A stretch of DNA of 48,413 nt, from NCBI GenBank assembly GCA_903928915.1, contig CAIYSL010000052.1:1-48413 (forward strand). Direction: 5' to 3'. The notes beneath the pieces are model-generated. The model did no database searches. It saw only the letters and a program-made list of their open reading frames with translations, and had not been told where the DNA came from. The DNA comes from an uncultured Syntrophobacterales bacterium. GTDB lineage: Bacteria > Desulfobacterota > Syntrophia > Syntrophales > UBA5619. Position numbers and translations under genes: made by a program. This document shows positions 6,275 through 14,130 of the stretch, piece by piece (within the stretch, counting starts at the first letter, position 1; each line of letters begins with the position of its first letter).

Positions 6275-6781
6275 ATGGAACCGGATGCGGCAGCCGGCCG
6301 CACGCCCTGCTGGAAAGGGGCGCGCGGCGAATGGTACGTAGTGGTGCAGGTCGCGCTGATGGGGCTGTTGTTCTTCGGCCCACGCACAACGGCCGCCCTG
6401 GCGGCATGGCCCTTCCCGTTTCCGCGCGCCGGCACGCTCCTGGGCTGCCTGCTGATGGCCTTCGGCGGTGCCCTGTTTGCCGCCGGGCTCCTGCGCCTGG
6501 GGCGCGCGTTGACGCCGCTGCCCTATCCGAAAGAGGGGGCCGGCCTCATGCAGACGGGCCCTTACCGCCTGGTCCGCCATCCCATGTACGGGGGCGGTCT
6601 CCTGTTCGCTCTCGGCTGGGCGCTGCACCTCCAGGGATGGCTCACCCTCGGATACGCGGCTGCCCTGTTCGCCCTGCTGGAAGCGAAGTCGCGGCGCGAA
6701 GAGCGGTGGCTGGAGAAGAAGTTTCCCGAGTACGCGGCATACCGGCGGCGGGTGCGCAAGTTCATCCCCTTCATCTATTGA
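6275..6781 (+). CDS. Isoprenylcysteine carboxyl methyltransferase family protein
   Basis: A 168-residue integral membrane protein with three or four hydrophobic segments and the SAM-binding C-terminal signature TGPYRLVRHPMYGGGL, then EERWLEKKFPEYAAYRRRV. This matches the bacterial ICMT/phospholipid-methyltransferase-like family. The physiological acceptor is unknown; bacteria lack classical prenylated CAAX proteins, so small thiols, lipids or quinone-like compounds are possible. It starts 4 bp after the previous methyltransferase and shares its probable transcript. It is shorter than its neighbour, consistent with the compact version of the family. Confidence 0.75.
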   Translation: MEPDAAAGRTPCWKGARGEWYVVVQVALMGLLFFGPRTTAALAAWPFPFPRAGTLLGCLLMAFGGALFAAGLLRLGRALTPLPYPKEGAGLMQTGPYRLVRHPMYGGGLLFALGWALHLQGWLTLGYAAALFALLEAKSRREERWLEKKFPEYAAYRRRVRKFIPFIY

Positions 6782-6839
6782 CCGCGCGGCACGGCTGATC
6801 GTCGCCGCTGATCTATCATTCCGAGAAAGGAGCAGAGAG

Positions 6840-7940
6840 ATGAAGAGACTACTCACGATGGTTCTTGCCCTTGCGTTAGTATCGGCGGCGCTCCCGACGC
6901 CCGCGGAGGCCTGCACGGTGTTCCGGCTGAAGGCCGGCGATGGATCGCTCGTCGTCGGGCGGTCGATGGAGTTCGCCGTCGACCTGAAATACGATGCCGT
7001 CGTGGTTCCGCGGAACAAGGCCTACGTGAGCCCCGGCCCCGGCGGGAAAGCGGGACTTCCCTGGAAGACGCGGTACGGCTATGCGGGAATCGCCTCCTTC
7101 GGACTGGAGTACGGCCTGTCCGACGGGATGAACGAACAGGGGCTTGCCGCCGCGACGCTCTGGTTCGAAGCCGACATGAAATGGCAGGAGGTCGCCCCCG
7201 ACCAGGAGCCGCGCGCCCTCGCCCAAGCGATGGTCGTCGACTGGATACTCGGCAACTTCTCGAGCGTGGATGAGGTGAAGCGCGAAATCCTTAACGTGCG
7301 GGTGTTCGGCTACCGGGACCCTGACACCAAGATGGCCCCGACGGTCCATTACATCGTGTACGACGCGCAGGGCGGGTGCATCGTCATCGAATACGAAGAC
7401 GGCCTGTGCCACATCTACGACAACCCCCTGGGCATCATGACCAACGCCCCCCGGTTTCCCTGGCAGTTGACGAACCTGCGGCAGTACGTGGGTATGAGGA
7501 GCGAAATGCCGGAGCCCTACCGGCTGTCCGGGGTAACGTTCCGACCCACGGGCCACGGGTCCGGGATGTTCGGCCTGCCCGGCGACCTCACCCCGCCGAG
7601 CCGGTTCGTCCGCCTCGCCGCGCTGACCCGGTTTGCCGATCAGCAGCCCGATGCCCCGCGGACCCTCAACCTTGCCCAGCACATCATCAATACCTTCGAC
7701 ATCCCCCTGGGCCTGGTGACCGATACCCTGCCGGACAAGAAGACCGTGCTCAAGGAATCCACCCAGTGGGTCACCTTCCGGGACCTCACGAACCGCGTCC
7801 TCTATTTCCGGACCTACGACAACCTGACGCTCCGGAAGATCGACCTGAACAGGCTCGATTTCTCGGCGCCGGCGGTGAGCCGGATCCCGCTGTTCGGGAC
7901 GGCAGAGAGCATCGTGGACCTCACCGCCCGGGCGCGCTGA
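6840..7940 (+). CDS. Secreted choloylglycine hydrolase / linear amide C-N hydrolase
   Basis: A 366-residue precursor with a signal peptide ending AEA just before Cys25. In this Ntn-hydrolase family (bile-salt hydrolase, penicillin V acylase) the processed N-terminal Cys is the nucleophile, and here signal cleavage at A24-C25 would expose it directly. CTVFRLKAGDGSLVVGRSME, GYAGIASFGLEYGLSDGMNE and later IMTNAPRFPWQL match the family's conserved blocks. It should hydrolyse a linear amide bond, possibly an N-acyl amino acid or acyl-homoserine lactone, in the periplasm. A GGAG-type site precedes the ATG. It faces the phosphonoacetate hydrolase operon across a 177-bp convergent gap with a small hairpin (8093-8107). 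Confidence 0.8.
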   Translation: MKRLLTMVLALALVSAALPTPAEACTVFRLKAGDGSLVVGRSMEFAVDLKYDAVVVPRNKAYVSPGPGGKAGLPWKTRYGYAGIASFGLEYGLSDGMNEQGLAAATLWFEADMKWQEVAPDQEPRALAQAMVVDWILGNFSSVDEVKREILNVRVFGYRDPDTKMAPTVHYIVYDAQGGCIVIEYEDGLCHIYDNPLGIMTNAPRFPWQLTNLRQYVGMRSEMPEPYRLSGVTFRPTGHGSGMFGLPGDLTPPSRFVRLAALTRFADQQPDAPRTLNLAQHIINTFDIPLGLVTDTLPDKKTVLKESTQWVTFRDLTNRVLYFRTYDNLTLRKIDLNRLDFSAPAVSRIPLFGTAESIVDLTARAR

Positions 7941-8117
7941 ATCCTCTGAAAGCCGCCCACGGGGAAGGAGGCATCGGTGCGGGCATCGCGCGCGCCGTTT
8001 TCCTCGGGCTGCGATGCCCTCGCAGGGCGGCAGAGGCCGCCGTGCCTGCGGGGAGACGTTCGGACGCTGACCGCCAGCGCATCCCGCACGCCCCGTCCTT
8101 CGGACGGCAGCGGTGAA

Positions 8118-9221
8118 TCAAGCGGATGCGCCGCGGCCGAATACCCAGGCGGCCACCTCGGCGTTGGAACGCGCCCGGAGGGCCAGCGGCCCGGCCCCGA
8201 CGGCGTAGATCGGGATCGACCGCTCGTGGAGCGACCCGTGCGAGCGGACGGTGACTTCCTGCCGCGGGGCAATGAGGTTCCCGAACACGGTGGCGCGATC
8301 GGCCAGGACGAAGAGGTTGCCGATCCGGCCGGGATGAAGCCGGTAGTCGCGGGCAGCGGCCGCGCGGTCGAGGACCGCCTCGACCCCCCGCTCCTCCCGG
8401 AGCATTGCCGCGGCCTCCGCCTCGGTCGCGGGGTCGGCCAGATAGACGTAAGCGGCGCCGCCGAGGTTCCGGTGGTGCACCACGTGCCGGTCCTTGATGA
8501 TCGGGATCACCTGCGCCGCGATCCCTCGCGCCGTCAGGATCGCCTCCAGGTCGAGCCCCCAGGACTTGGCGTTCATCCCGTGGTCGGCGGTCACCACCAG
8601 CTCCAGGTCGTCCGCGGCGTTGACGATCTCGCCGATCAGCCGGTCGATCTCGCGGACGTTCGCCTGGGCGATCTCGGATTCGGGCGGGTGGGTGTGGGTC
8701 ACGTAGTCGGTGGTGGAGCAGTACAGAAAATCGGGCGGGTCCCTGCGGAGCGTCTCGAGCGCGGCCTTGAGCAGCCAGTGGTTCACCTCGACGGTGTAGA
8801 TCCCCGGCGGCGGCCCGATGCGCTCCGCAAGCTCGGGCGACGGCTTCTCCGCCGATTCGGCGATCGCGGCGCCGTCCCGGATCAGGCTCTTGAGCTTGTC
8901 CTTGGCGGTGAACAGGGCAGCCTTCCCGGCCCGGTCGCTGACGCGGCGGAAGGCGGTCTCTGCCAGGAGGTAGTCCGCCGACTCCATGTAGCGCTCCTCG
9001 CCGGTGGCCGGGTCGAGCAGGTAGTTGGTCGTGATCCCGTGGGTCTCGGGAAAGCTCGCCGTGATGATCGAGGTGTTGTTCACGTTGGTCACGGTGGGGA
9101 CCACGGCCTCGCCGATTACGTGGTACCCCCCGGCGGCCAGGGCGTCGAGGTTCGGCGTCGCGGTTGCCGCCAGGTAGTCCGGACCGGTGCCGTCCAGGCA
9201 GACGATCACGCGTGTGGTCAT
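8118..9221 (-). CDS. phnA: Phosphonoacetate hydrolase (alkaline phosphatase superfamily)
   Basis: A 367-residue protein with the alkaline-phosphatase fold metal motifs: DGTGPDYL near the N terminus, the nucleophile segment VTNVNNTSIITASFPETHG, the TTDYVTHTHPP block and VVTADHGMN. This pattern is that of PhnA-type phosphonoacetate hydrolase, which cleaves the C-P bond of phosphonoacetate to acetate and phosphate using two zinc ions. The frame stays open far upstream, but the start at 9221 overlaps the stop of the HAD gene (ATGA), so coupling is likely. It is the last gene of a three-gene operon. Related nucleotide pyrophosphatases or mutases are alternatives, but the motifs favour PhnA. Confidence 0.75.
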   Translation of the reverse strand: MTTRVIVCLDGTGPDYLAATATPNLDALAAGGYHVIGEAVVPTVTNVNNTSIITASFPETHGITTNYLLDPATGEERYMESADYLLAETAFRRVSDRAGKAALFTAKDKLKSLIRDGAAIAESAEKPSPELAERIGPPPGIYTVEVNHWLLKAALETLRRDPPDFLYCSTTDYVTHTHPPESEIAQANVREIDRLIGEIVNAADDLELVVTADHGMNAKSWGLDLEAILTARGIAAQVIPIIKDRHVVHHRNLGGAAYVYLADPATEAEAAAMLREERGVEAVLDRAAAARDYRLHPGRIGNLFVLADRATVFGNLIAPRQEVTVRSHGSLHERSIPIYAVGAGPLALRARSNAEVAAWVFGRGASA

Positions 9222-9937
9222 TGCTTCACCCCCTTGAGGATCGTTTCCATCTCGAGCAGCGCCTCCAGGCCGTCGATGACCGGGGCAGCCGTTTCCACCT
9301 CCGGCCAGTTCCGCCGCACCAGGCGGTGCTTCAGCCAGACCGGCCGCATGCCCACTGCCTCGGCCCCGCGGACATCGATCCGCCAGTCGTCGCCCACATA
9401 GACGGCCTCGCCGGGGGAAAGCCCCAGCAGCTCCAGGCAGAGCTGGAACGGGGCGGGGTCGGGCTTGGGCAGAACGCCCCCCTCCCCGGCTACGACGACC
9501 ACCTCGAAGCGGCGCTCCAACTCCGGGAAGTCGGCCAGGCGGTGCTGTCCCTCGGCCTCCTGCCCCTGGCTGTTGGTGATCAGGGCCAGGCGGTATGCCC
9601 GCTCCGCAAGCTGCCGCAGGACTTCCCCGGCCTCGGGAAAAGGGCGCGTCATCGCCCGGACCCGCTGCCAGTAGTCCGTTTCCCACTGCGTAAGCAGCGC
9701 AGGGTCCGCCTCCCGGCCGTGCCGGCGAAACAGCTCTGCCAGGATCGCCTTCCGGGAGAACCGCGACCGGCCGTGGAATTCGCTCCGGACGGCACGGTAG
9801 ACCGTAAGGAACGCCTCGCGGTCGGCGAGGCCCAGGGCTCCGAAGGCCTTCTGCTGGGCCTCCCGCTCTGCTGCCCGGAACCCCTCCGACGAGTCGACGA
9901 GGGTCTGGCCGAAGTCGAAGACGATCGCCCGGATCAT
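9218..9937 (-). CDS. HAD-family hydrolase
   Basis: A 239-residue HAD phosphatase. Motif I is FDFGQTLVDSS (nucleophile Asp near residue 8, with Gln where most relatives have Gly or Thr). The motif II Ser/Thr lies in RLALITNSQGQ, motif III is the Lys before PDPAPFQL, and motif IV is VGDDWRIDVRGAEAVG. An alpha-helical cap fits between motifs I and II. It overlaps both neighbours by ATGA, so all three genes are coupled. The substrate is unknown; the position beside phosphonoacetate hydrolase suggests a phosphonate or phosphoester intermediate, for example a phosphonoacetaldehyde-like compound, but the Lys Schiff-base motif of PhnX is not evident. Confidence 0.8.
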   Translation of the reverse strand: MIRAIVFDFGQTLVDSSEGFRAAEREAQQKAFGALGLADREAFLTVYRAVRSEFHGRSRFSRKAILAELFRRHGREADPALLTQWETDYWQRVRAMTRPFPEAGEVLRQLAERAYRLALITNSQGQEAEGQHRLADFPELERRFEVVVVAGEGGVLPKPDPAPFQLCLELLGLSPGEAVYVGDDWRIDVRGAEAVGMRPVWLKHRLVRRNWPEVETAAPVIDGLEALLEMETILKGVKQ

Positions 9938-10596
9938 CGTCCGGCCTCTGCGCCGCCCAGCCGCCGGACCTCGCCGGGTACCTCGCGGCAGGTCTCCAGC
10001 ACGCGCCAGGCGCCGGCAAAGGCATGGCCCCGGGTGAGTGCGTTGGGGACGACGAGGCAGCGGATGCCTGCAGCAACCGCCGACTCCAGCCCGCGCGGCG
10101 AATCCTCGACCACCAGGCACTCCTGCGGGGTCAGGCCGCAGCGGGCCATCGCCTTTCGGTAGGGCTCCGGATCGGGTTTCGACAGGGTGAAGTCTTCGCG
10201 GGTGAGGATGAAATCGAAGTGGGCCAGGAGCCCCGTGCTCCGGTGCATCACGTCGAAATGCTCCTTCCGGGAGCTGGTCACGACCCCCTGGACCACGCCC
10301 CCCCGGAGCTGCCTCAGGGCCTCCTCGACCCCCTCCATGATCCGGACCCCTCCGGTGAGCAGTTCGGTGTACCGCTGGTTGCGCAACCCGTGGAGCCGGT
10401 CGATCTCCTCCGGGCGCACGCCGCGCTCAGCGGCCAGGATGAAGGAGCTGCGCCCCTCCACGAGCGATATCCGCCGAAACAGCGCCTCGGTCAGCTCCAC
10501 GCCCGTGGTGAGCAGGAGTTCCCGCGTCGCCTGGTAGTACAGTTTTTCCGTGTCCACCAGGACACCGTCGTTGTCCCAGAATACCGCCTTGATCAT
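9934..10596 (-). CDS. HAD-family hydrolase, beta-phosphoglucomutase-like
   Basis: A 220-residue protein with WDNDGVLVDTE (motif I, nucleophile and acid Asp separated by one residue), VTSSRKEHF (motif II), SKPDPEPYRKAM (motif III Lys) and VVEDSPRGLESAVAAG (motif IV). This is the arrangement of beta-phosphoglucomutase/phosphoglycolate-phosphatase-like HADs. The start at 10596 has GAGGAGG 4-6 bp upstream; a longer frame to 10653 would enter the inverted repeat. It is the first gene of the operon with a second HAD and phosphonoacetate hydrolase. The substrate is unknown. No promoter is obvious because the 5' region is taken up by a long inverted repeat. Confidence 0.8.
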   Translation of the reverse strand: MIKAVFWDNDGVLVDTEKLYYQATRELLLTTGVELTEALFRRISLVEGRSSFILAAERGVRPEEIDRLHGLRNQRYTELLTGGVRIMEGVEEALRQLRGGVVQGVVTSSRKEHFDVMHRSTGLLAHFDFILTREDFTLSKPDPEPYRKAMARCGLTPQECLVVEDSPRGLESAVAAGIRCLVVPNALTRGHAFAGAWRVLETCREVPGEVRRLGGAEAGR

Positions 10597-10619
10597 CTGT
10601 CCTCCTCGATATTTCCCTG

Positions 10620-10807
10620 CGACGTTGAAGGTCGTAATCCCGGAAGCGCGCATCGGGAGATTTTTCGGGGACCCTGCCCCCGCAGCATAGCGCCTGCAAA
10701 GACGACTGTTTGAGCGCGAAGCGCGAGTTTCGTCTTTGCAGCAAAGCGAGGAGGAGCAGGGTCGAAAAAGATCCAGCCGCGCGGAGGGATTGCGATCTTC
10801 AACGTCG
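10620..10807. repeat. 188-bp long imperfect inverted repeat
   Basis: The outer arms 10620-10641 and 10786-10807 match at 20 of 22 positions as reverse complements. GACCCTGC/GCAGGGTC and TTTTTCG/CGAAAAA segments pair further in. The core arms CTGCAAAGACGA (10694-10705) and TCGTCTTTGCAG (10730-10741) are perfect, with a small GCGC-GAA-GCGC hairpin at the tip. The whole element could fold into one long stem. It lies between the HAD operon start and the aldehyde dehydrogenase stop. A MITE-like element, an untranslated regulatory RNA or a processing and termination site are all possible. Confidence 0.75.
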
Positions 10808-10824
10808 TTCCCGAAACGCAGGAC

Positions 10825-10845
10825 GGCCGCCGGTCACCGGCGGCC
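10825..10845 (-). terminator. GC-rich hairpin downstream of the aldehyde dehydrogenase gene
   Basis: GGCCGCCGG and CCGGCGGCC form a perfect 9-bp stem with a TCA loop, 47 bp after the aldehyde dehydrogenase stop codon in the direction of transcription. There is no U run, so it may be a Rho-assisted terminator or a 3'-end stabiliser. Confidence 0.5.
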
Positions 10846-10892
10846 GCCCCATAGCTACCCCATCCGCCTGCCGTACGCAAGCGGCAAGTGCA

Positions 10893-12287
10893 TCAATCCC
10901 TGCCCCACTTCTTCAGGTACGGCCCGAACAGCTCGTCGTCGGCAGGCTGGTAGTTCGCCACCGGCACGGCCACGCGGGTGTACATCAGAAACTGCTTCCA
11001 ATTGATGTTCTCGCAGCTGATGTTGCCCGCCCAGGTCCCGCAGCCCAGGGTGTCGGTGAACCCCAGGTGGCTCGTCCACCCGCCGCTGTTGGCCTCGGTA
11101 TGGCCCATGTTGCAGACCACCCGGCTGACGTTGGCCCTGAGCCCGATCTTGTCCATCCGCTCGTCGAGGCGCGTCTGGATGTTCACCGAGTGGCCCTCGC
11201 CGGAGAACTTCAGGATCGACTCCATCCGGTCGAGCATCTCGTCGAAGTCGGTCCACTTCCAGACGGTCAGGACCGGGGAGAGCTTCTCGCCGGAAAAGCG
11301 GTCCTCGGGGCCGACCTTCTCACCCATCACCATCAGCATCTTGGTTTCCGCGGGGACCTTGAGGCCCGCCAGCTCCGCGATGTACACGGCCGATTTCGCC
11401 ACCACGTCGCGGTTGAGGGTATGGCCGTCGGGCCACAGGGTCGTGCGGAGGATCTCCCGCTCCTCGGTGCTGCACAGATACCCGCCCTCGGCCTCGAGGG
11501 CCGCGATCATCTTCTCGAAGATCTTCTCCTCGATCGCGATGGCATTCTCCGACGAGCAGGAGGCGGCGTTGTTGGCGGTCTTCGACTTCCGGAGCCGCAG
11601 GGCAATGCCGGGAAGGTCGTCGGCGACGGTGGCATCGACGATCGAGACGACGTTTCCCGCCCCCACGGTCTGGGCGGGGACGCCGGCGGCATAGACCACC
11701 TTCACCAGGGCGGCGCCGCCCGTGGCCACGGCGTAGTCGCAGTTCGCCATCAGCTCCGAGGTCTTGGCGTTGCTCGTGTGGCGGATGCACTGGACCAGGT
11801 CCACCGGCGCCCCGACCTTCGCCAGGGCCTTCCGGATGTGCTCCACCGTCGCGTAGGTTGCCTCCTCCGTCCGGGGGTGCGGCGAGCAGATGATCGCATT
11901 GCGCGTCTTGAGCGTGGACAGGGCGATGCAGCAGACCGTGGACTCCGGGTTCGTGCAGGGGACCACGTTGGCGATCACGCCGATCGGCTTGGCGTACTTC
12001 CGGATCCCCTTCGCCTTGTCCTCCTCCACGAGGCCGCAGGTCTTCACCCCGATCTGGTCGTACAGGGTTCCGCGCACCTTCGTCCCGATCTTGTGGACCT
12101 TGTCCTCGTACACGCCGATGCCCGATCTTTCGACGGCCAGACGCGCCAGCTCCTCGGCCGTCTCCTTCTTCTGCAGCTCCCAGCCCACCGCCAGGACCAT
12201 CTCGTCGACCTTCTCCTGCGGCCAGTATTCCACGGTCTTGAAGGCCGCCCGCGCTTTTTGATACATCTCTTTTATATCGTCTTCCAT
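10893..12287 (-). CDS. CoA-acylating-type aldehyde dehydrogenase
   Basis: A 464-residue aldehyde dehydrogenase superfamily protein without the alcohol dehydrogenase half of AdhE. GVIANVVPCTNPES is the nucleotide-binding entry, GGAALVKVVYAAG follows, and the catalytic Cys lies in NNAASCSSENAIAI. Later it has GLRANVSRVVCNMGHTE. This set fits acylating enzymes such as sulfoacetaldehyde dehydrogenase (SauS), succinate-semialdehyde dehydrogenase (SucD) or EutE/PduP, which convert aldehyde, NAD(P)+ and CoA into acyl-CoA. Which aldehyde is used cannot be read from the sequence. The start at 12287 has AGGCAGGA upstream; a longer frame starts at 12308. It lies 22 bp after the DUF47/PiT pair and may share that transcript. 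Confidence 0.75.
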   Translation of the reverse strand: MEDDIKEMYQKARAAFKTVEYWPQEKVDEMVLAVGWELQKKETAEELARLAVERSGIGVYEDKVHKIGTKVRGTLYDQIGVKTCGLVEEDKAKGIRKYAKPIGVIANVVPCTNPESTVCCIALSTLKTRNAIICSPHPRTEEATYATVEHIRKALAKVGAPVDLVQCIRHTSNAKTSELMANCDYAVATGGAALVKVVYAAGVPAQTVGAGNVVSIVDATVADDLPGIALRLRKSKTANNAASCSSENAIAIEEKIFEKMIAALEAEGGYLCSTEEREILRTTLWPDGHTLNRDVVAKSAVYIAELAGLKVPAETKMLMVMGEKVGPEDRFSGEKLSPVLTVWKWTDFDEMLDRMESILKFSGEGHSVNIQTRLDERMDKIGLRANVSRVVCNMGHTEANSGGWTSHLGFTDTLGCGTWAGNISCENINWKQFLMYTRVAVPVANYQPADDELFGPYLKKWGRD

Positions 12288-12309
12288 GATTCCTGCCTTT
12301 CTGTGCACG

Positions 12310-12933
12310 TTACGAATGCTTCATCACGATACTCGAAATGATGTTGGCCGCCTCGTCGCCGCGGTCCGCGGCGTTGCTCAGATGGCGGTAGATCTCGCGC
12401 ATCTTGAGCATGAATACCGGATCGTCCCCGCGAAACAGGTGGGACAGGGCGAGGCGGTACGCCCCCTCCATCGTATTCTCATAGGCCTTCGCCTTGACGG
12501 CATGTACGGCGGCCACCTTCGGCTGCAACTCCAGGTGCTTGATGGCCTGGTTGATCTCCCGTCCGGCGCTGATCAGGATGTTGACCATCTCCTTGACGTG
12601 CCCGTCCGCGGGGACCTCGTAGATCTCCATCTCCAGCACGGTGGAGTTGGCGTAGTCCATCACGTCGTCGATCGCCCGGGAGAGGTTGAAGATGTCCTCC
12701 CGGTCGATCGGCGTGACAAAGGTCTTGTCCAGCTCCTGGATCAGGATCAGCCGGAGGTCGTCGGCCTCCACCTCGTCTTTCTTTACCTGCTTGGCCGTCT
12801 CGGGGCTGCGGTTGTCCATGTAGCTCGCCAGCGCCTCGAGCCCCTCCAGGGTCTTCTGGGACTGCTGGTACAGGAGGTCGTAGAAGATATTCTTCTGCTT
12901 CGCGAACAGCCCTTTTCGCATGTTGAACACCAC
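12310..12933 (-). CDS. DUF47 PhoU-like regulator of phosphate transport
   Basis: A 207-residue all-helical protein with the DUF47 pattern: RKGLFAKQKNIFYDLLYQQS at the start, then DEVEADDLRLILIQEL and TPIDREDIFNLSRAIDDVMD, acidic stretches that bind metal ions in PhoU-like proteins. DUF47 proteins are usually encoded next to PiT transporters, as here (24 bp downstream of it), and modulate phosphate uptake. A GTG start at 12933 is chosen because AGGAG stands 7 bp upstream; an upstream in-frame ATG at 12951 lacks a site, and an internal ATG at 12921 is possible. Confidence 0.85.
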   Translation of the reverse strand: MVFNMRKGLFAKQKNIFYDLLYQQSQKTLEGLEALASYMDNRSPETAKQVKKDEVEADDLRLILIQELDKTFVTPIDREDIFNLSRAIDDVMDYANSTVLEMEIYEVPADGHVKEMVNILISAGREINQAIKHLELQPKVAAVHAVKAKAYENTMEGAYRLALSHLFRGDDPVFMLKMREIYRHLSNAADRGDEAANIISSIVMKHS

Positions 12934-12957
12934 GGCAGAGCTCCTTTCCACCCGTTC

Positions 12958-13989
12958 TTAAAAGTGCGGATGCAGTGCTTTGATCCCGTAAAACGCCGCT
13001 CCAGCCACGACCGCCGAGGCCGGAATGGTGATGAACCACGCCATCACGATGTCCTTCGCCACGGTCCACCGCACGGCGGAGAGGCGCTCCCCCGCTCCGG
13101 CGCCGATGATGCTCGACGAGACCACATGGGTCGTCGAGACGGGGCCGCCGAACAGCGCCGCCGTCAGGATGACCGATGCGGACGCGGTCTGGGCGCAGAA
13201 GGCATGGACTGACCGGAGCCGGCAGATCTGCGTCCCCATCGTCCTGATGATCCGCCAGCCACCGGTGGCGCAGCCGAGCGCGATCGCGGCAGCACAACTG
13301 GCGACTACCCAGAAGGGTACGTCAAAGGAGGGGGAAACCCCCAAAATGACCAGGCTCATGGCGATGACCCCCATCGACTTCTGGGCGTCGTTCGCCCCGT
13401 GGCTCAGGGCGAGACAAATCGACGAAACGATCTGCATCCTGTTGAAGAACTCATTCGCACGGGGGGTGGCGCGCTGCTGCTCCGCGATGGAGCGCGTGAC
13501 CCGCAGGAACAGCCAGCCGAAAAACAGCCCGATCAGCGGGGAGAGGATCAGCGATCCGAATACGAACAGCACCCCGTTCCAGATGATCTTGTCCGGACCG
13601 TAGGCGATCAGCACCGGGCCGATCAACCCCCCGATCAGGGCATGGGACGAACTTGAGGGGAGGCCGAACCACCAGGTGATCAGGTTCCAGACGATGGCGC
13701 CGATCAGCGCGGCCACGATCAGACCGGCGGAGAGGGCCATGGCGTTCGGAGCGAAGGCGGAGGTATCGACGATATTCTTGCCGATCGTGTGGGCCACCGC
13801 AGTGCCGAACAGAAAGGGGCCGATGAACTCGCAGACCGCCGCCACGGTGAGCGCCATCGCCGGCGACATGGCGCAGGTGACGATGATCGTCGCCACGACA
13901 TTCGCCGCATCGTGGAACCCGTTGGAAAAATCAAAAAAGAGCGCCAGGGCGACCACGACAGCGGCGATGATGAAAATGGAAACTTCCAT
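12958..13989 (-). CDS. pit: PiT-family inorganic phosphate transporter
   Basis: A 343-residue polytopic membrane protein with two copies of the PiT signature: FSNGFHDAANVVATII in the N-terminal half and SHGANDAQKSMGVIAM in the C-terminal half, plus WWFGLPSSSSHALIGG and GGPVSTTHVVSSSIIGAG. About ten membrane helices are visible. PiT proteins import metal-phosphate with protons or sodium ions and have low affinity. The start at 13989 follows GGGGAGGG. It forms a pair with the DUF47 gene and stands near the phosphonoacetate hydrolase operon, which also yields phosphate. Confidence 0.9.
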   Translation of the reverse strand: MEVSIFIIAAVVVALALFFDFSNGFHDAANVVATIIVTCAMSPAMALTVAAVCEFIGPFLFGTAVAHTIGKNIVDTSAFAPNAMALSAGLIVAALIGAIVWNLITWWFGLPSSSSHALIGGLIGPVLIAYGPDKIIWNGVLFVFGSLILSPLIGLFFGWLFLRVTRSIAEQQRATPRANEFFNRMQIVSSICLALSHGANDAQKSMGVIAMSLVILGVSPSFDVPFWVVASCAAAIALGCATGGWRIIRTMGTQICRLRSVHAFCAQTASASVILTAALFGGPVSTTHVVSSSIIGAGAGERLSAVRWTVAKDIVMAWFITIPASAVVAGAAFYGIKALHPHF

Positions 13990-14130
13990 CGTACACCCTC
14001 CCCATCCTGCCCCGGCGCCCGGCAGCCGGCCCGGCGCCGGCGGATGCGAACTCCCTGCCGGCTGCTCCGCCGGAAGCCGTCCGCCCTCCCGGGTCACCTT
14101 TTCCGGTCGGAGCAGTTCCCCGCCCCGCGG

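Noticed and set aside
8093-8107. Hairpin CCGTCC-TTC-GGACGG between convergent genes
   Set aside because: Only 6 bp of stem and no T run on either strand; too weak to call a terminator.
7977-9401. Long + strand frame (474 codons) over the phosphonoacetate hydrolase gene
   Set aside because: Antisense shadow of a gene with clear motifs; Arg/Gly/Val-rich composition without domains.
10710-12341. Long + strand frame (543 codons) over the aldehyde dehydrogenase gene
   Set aside because: Antisense shadow caused by high GC third positions; the minus strand has the catalytic motifs.
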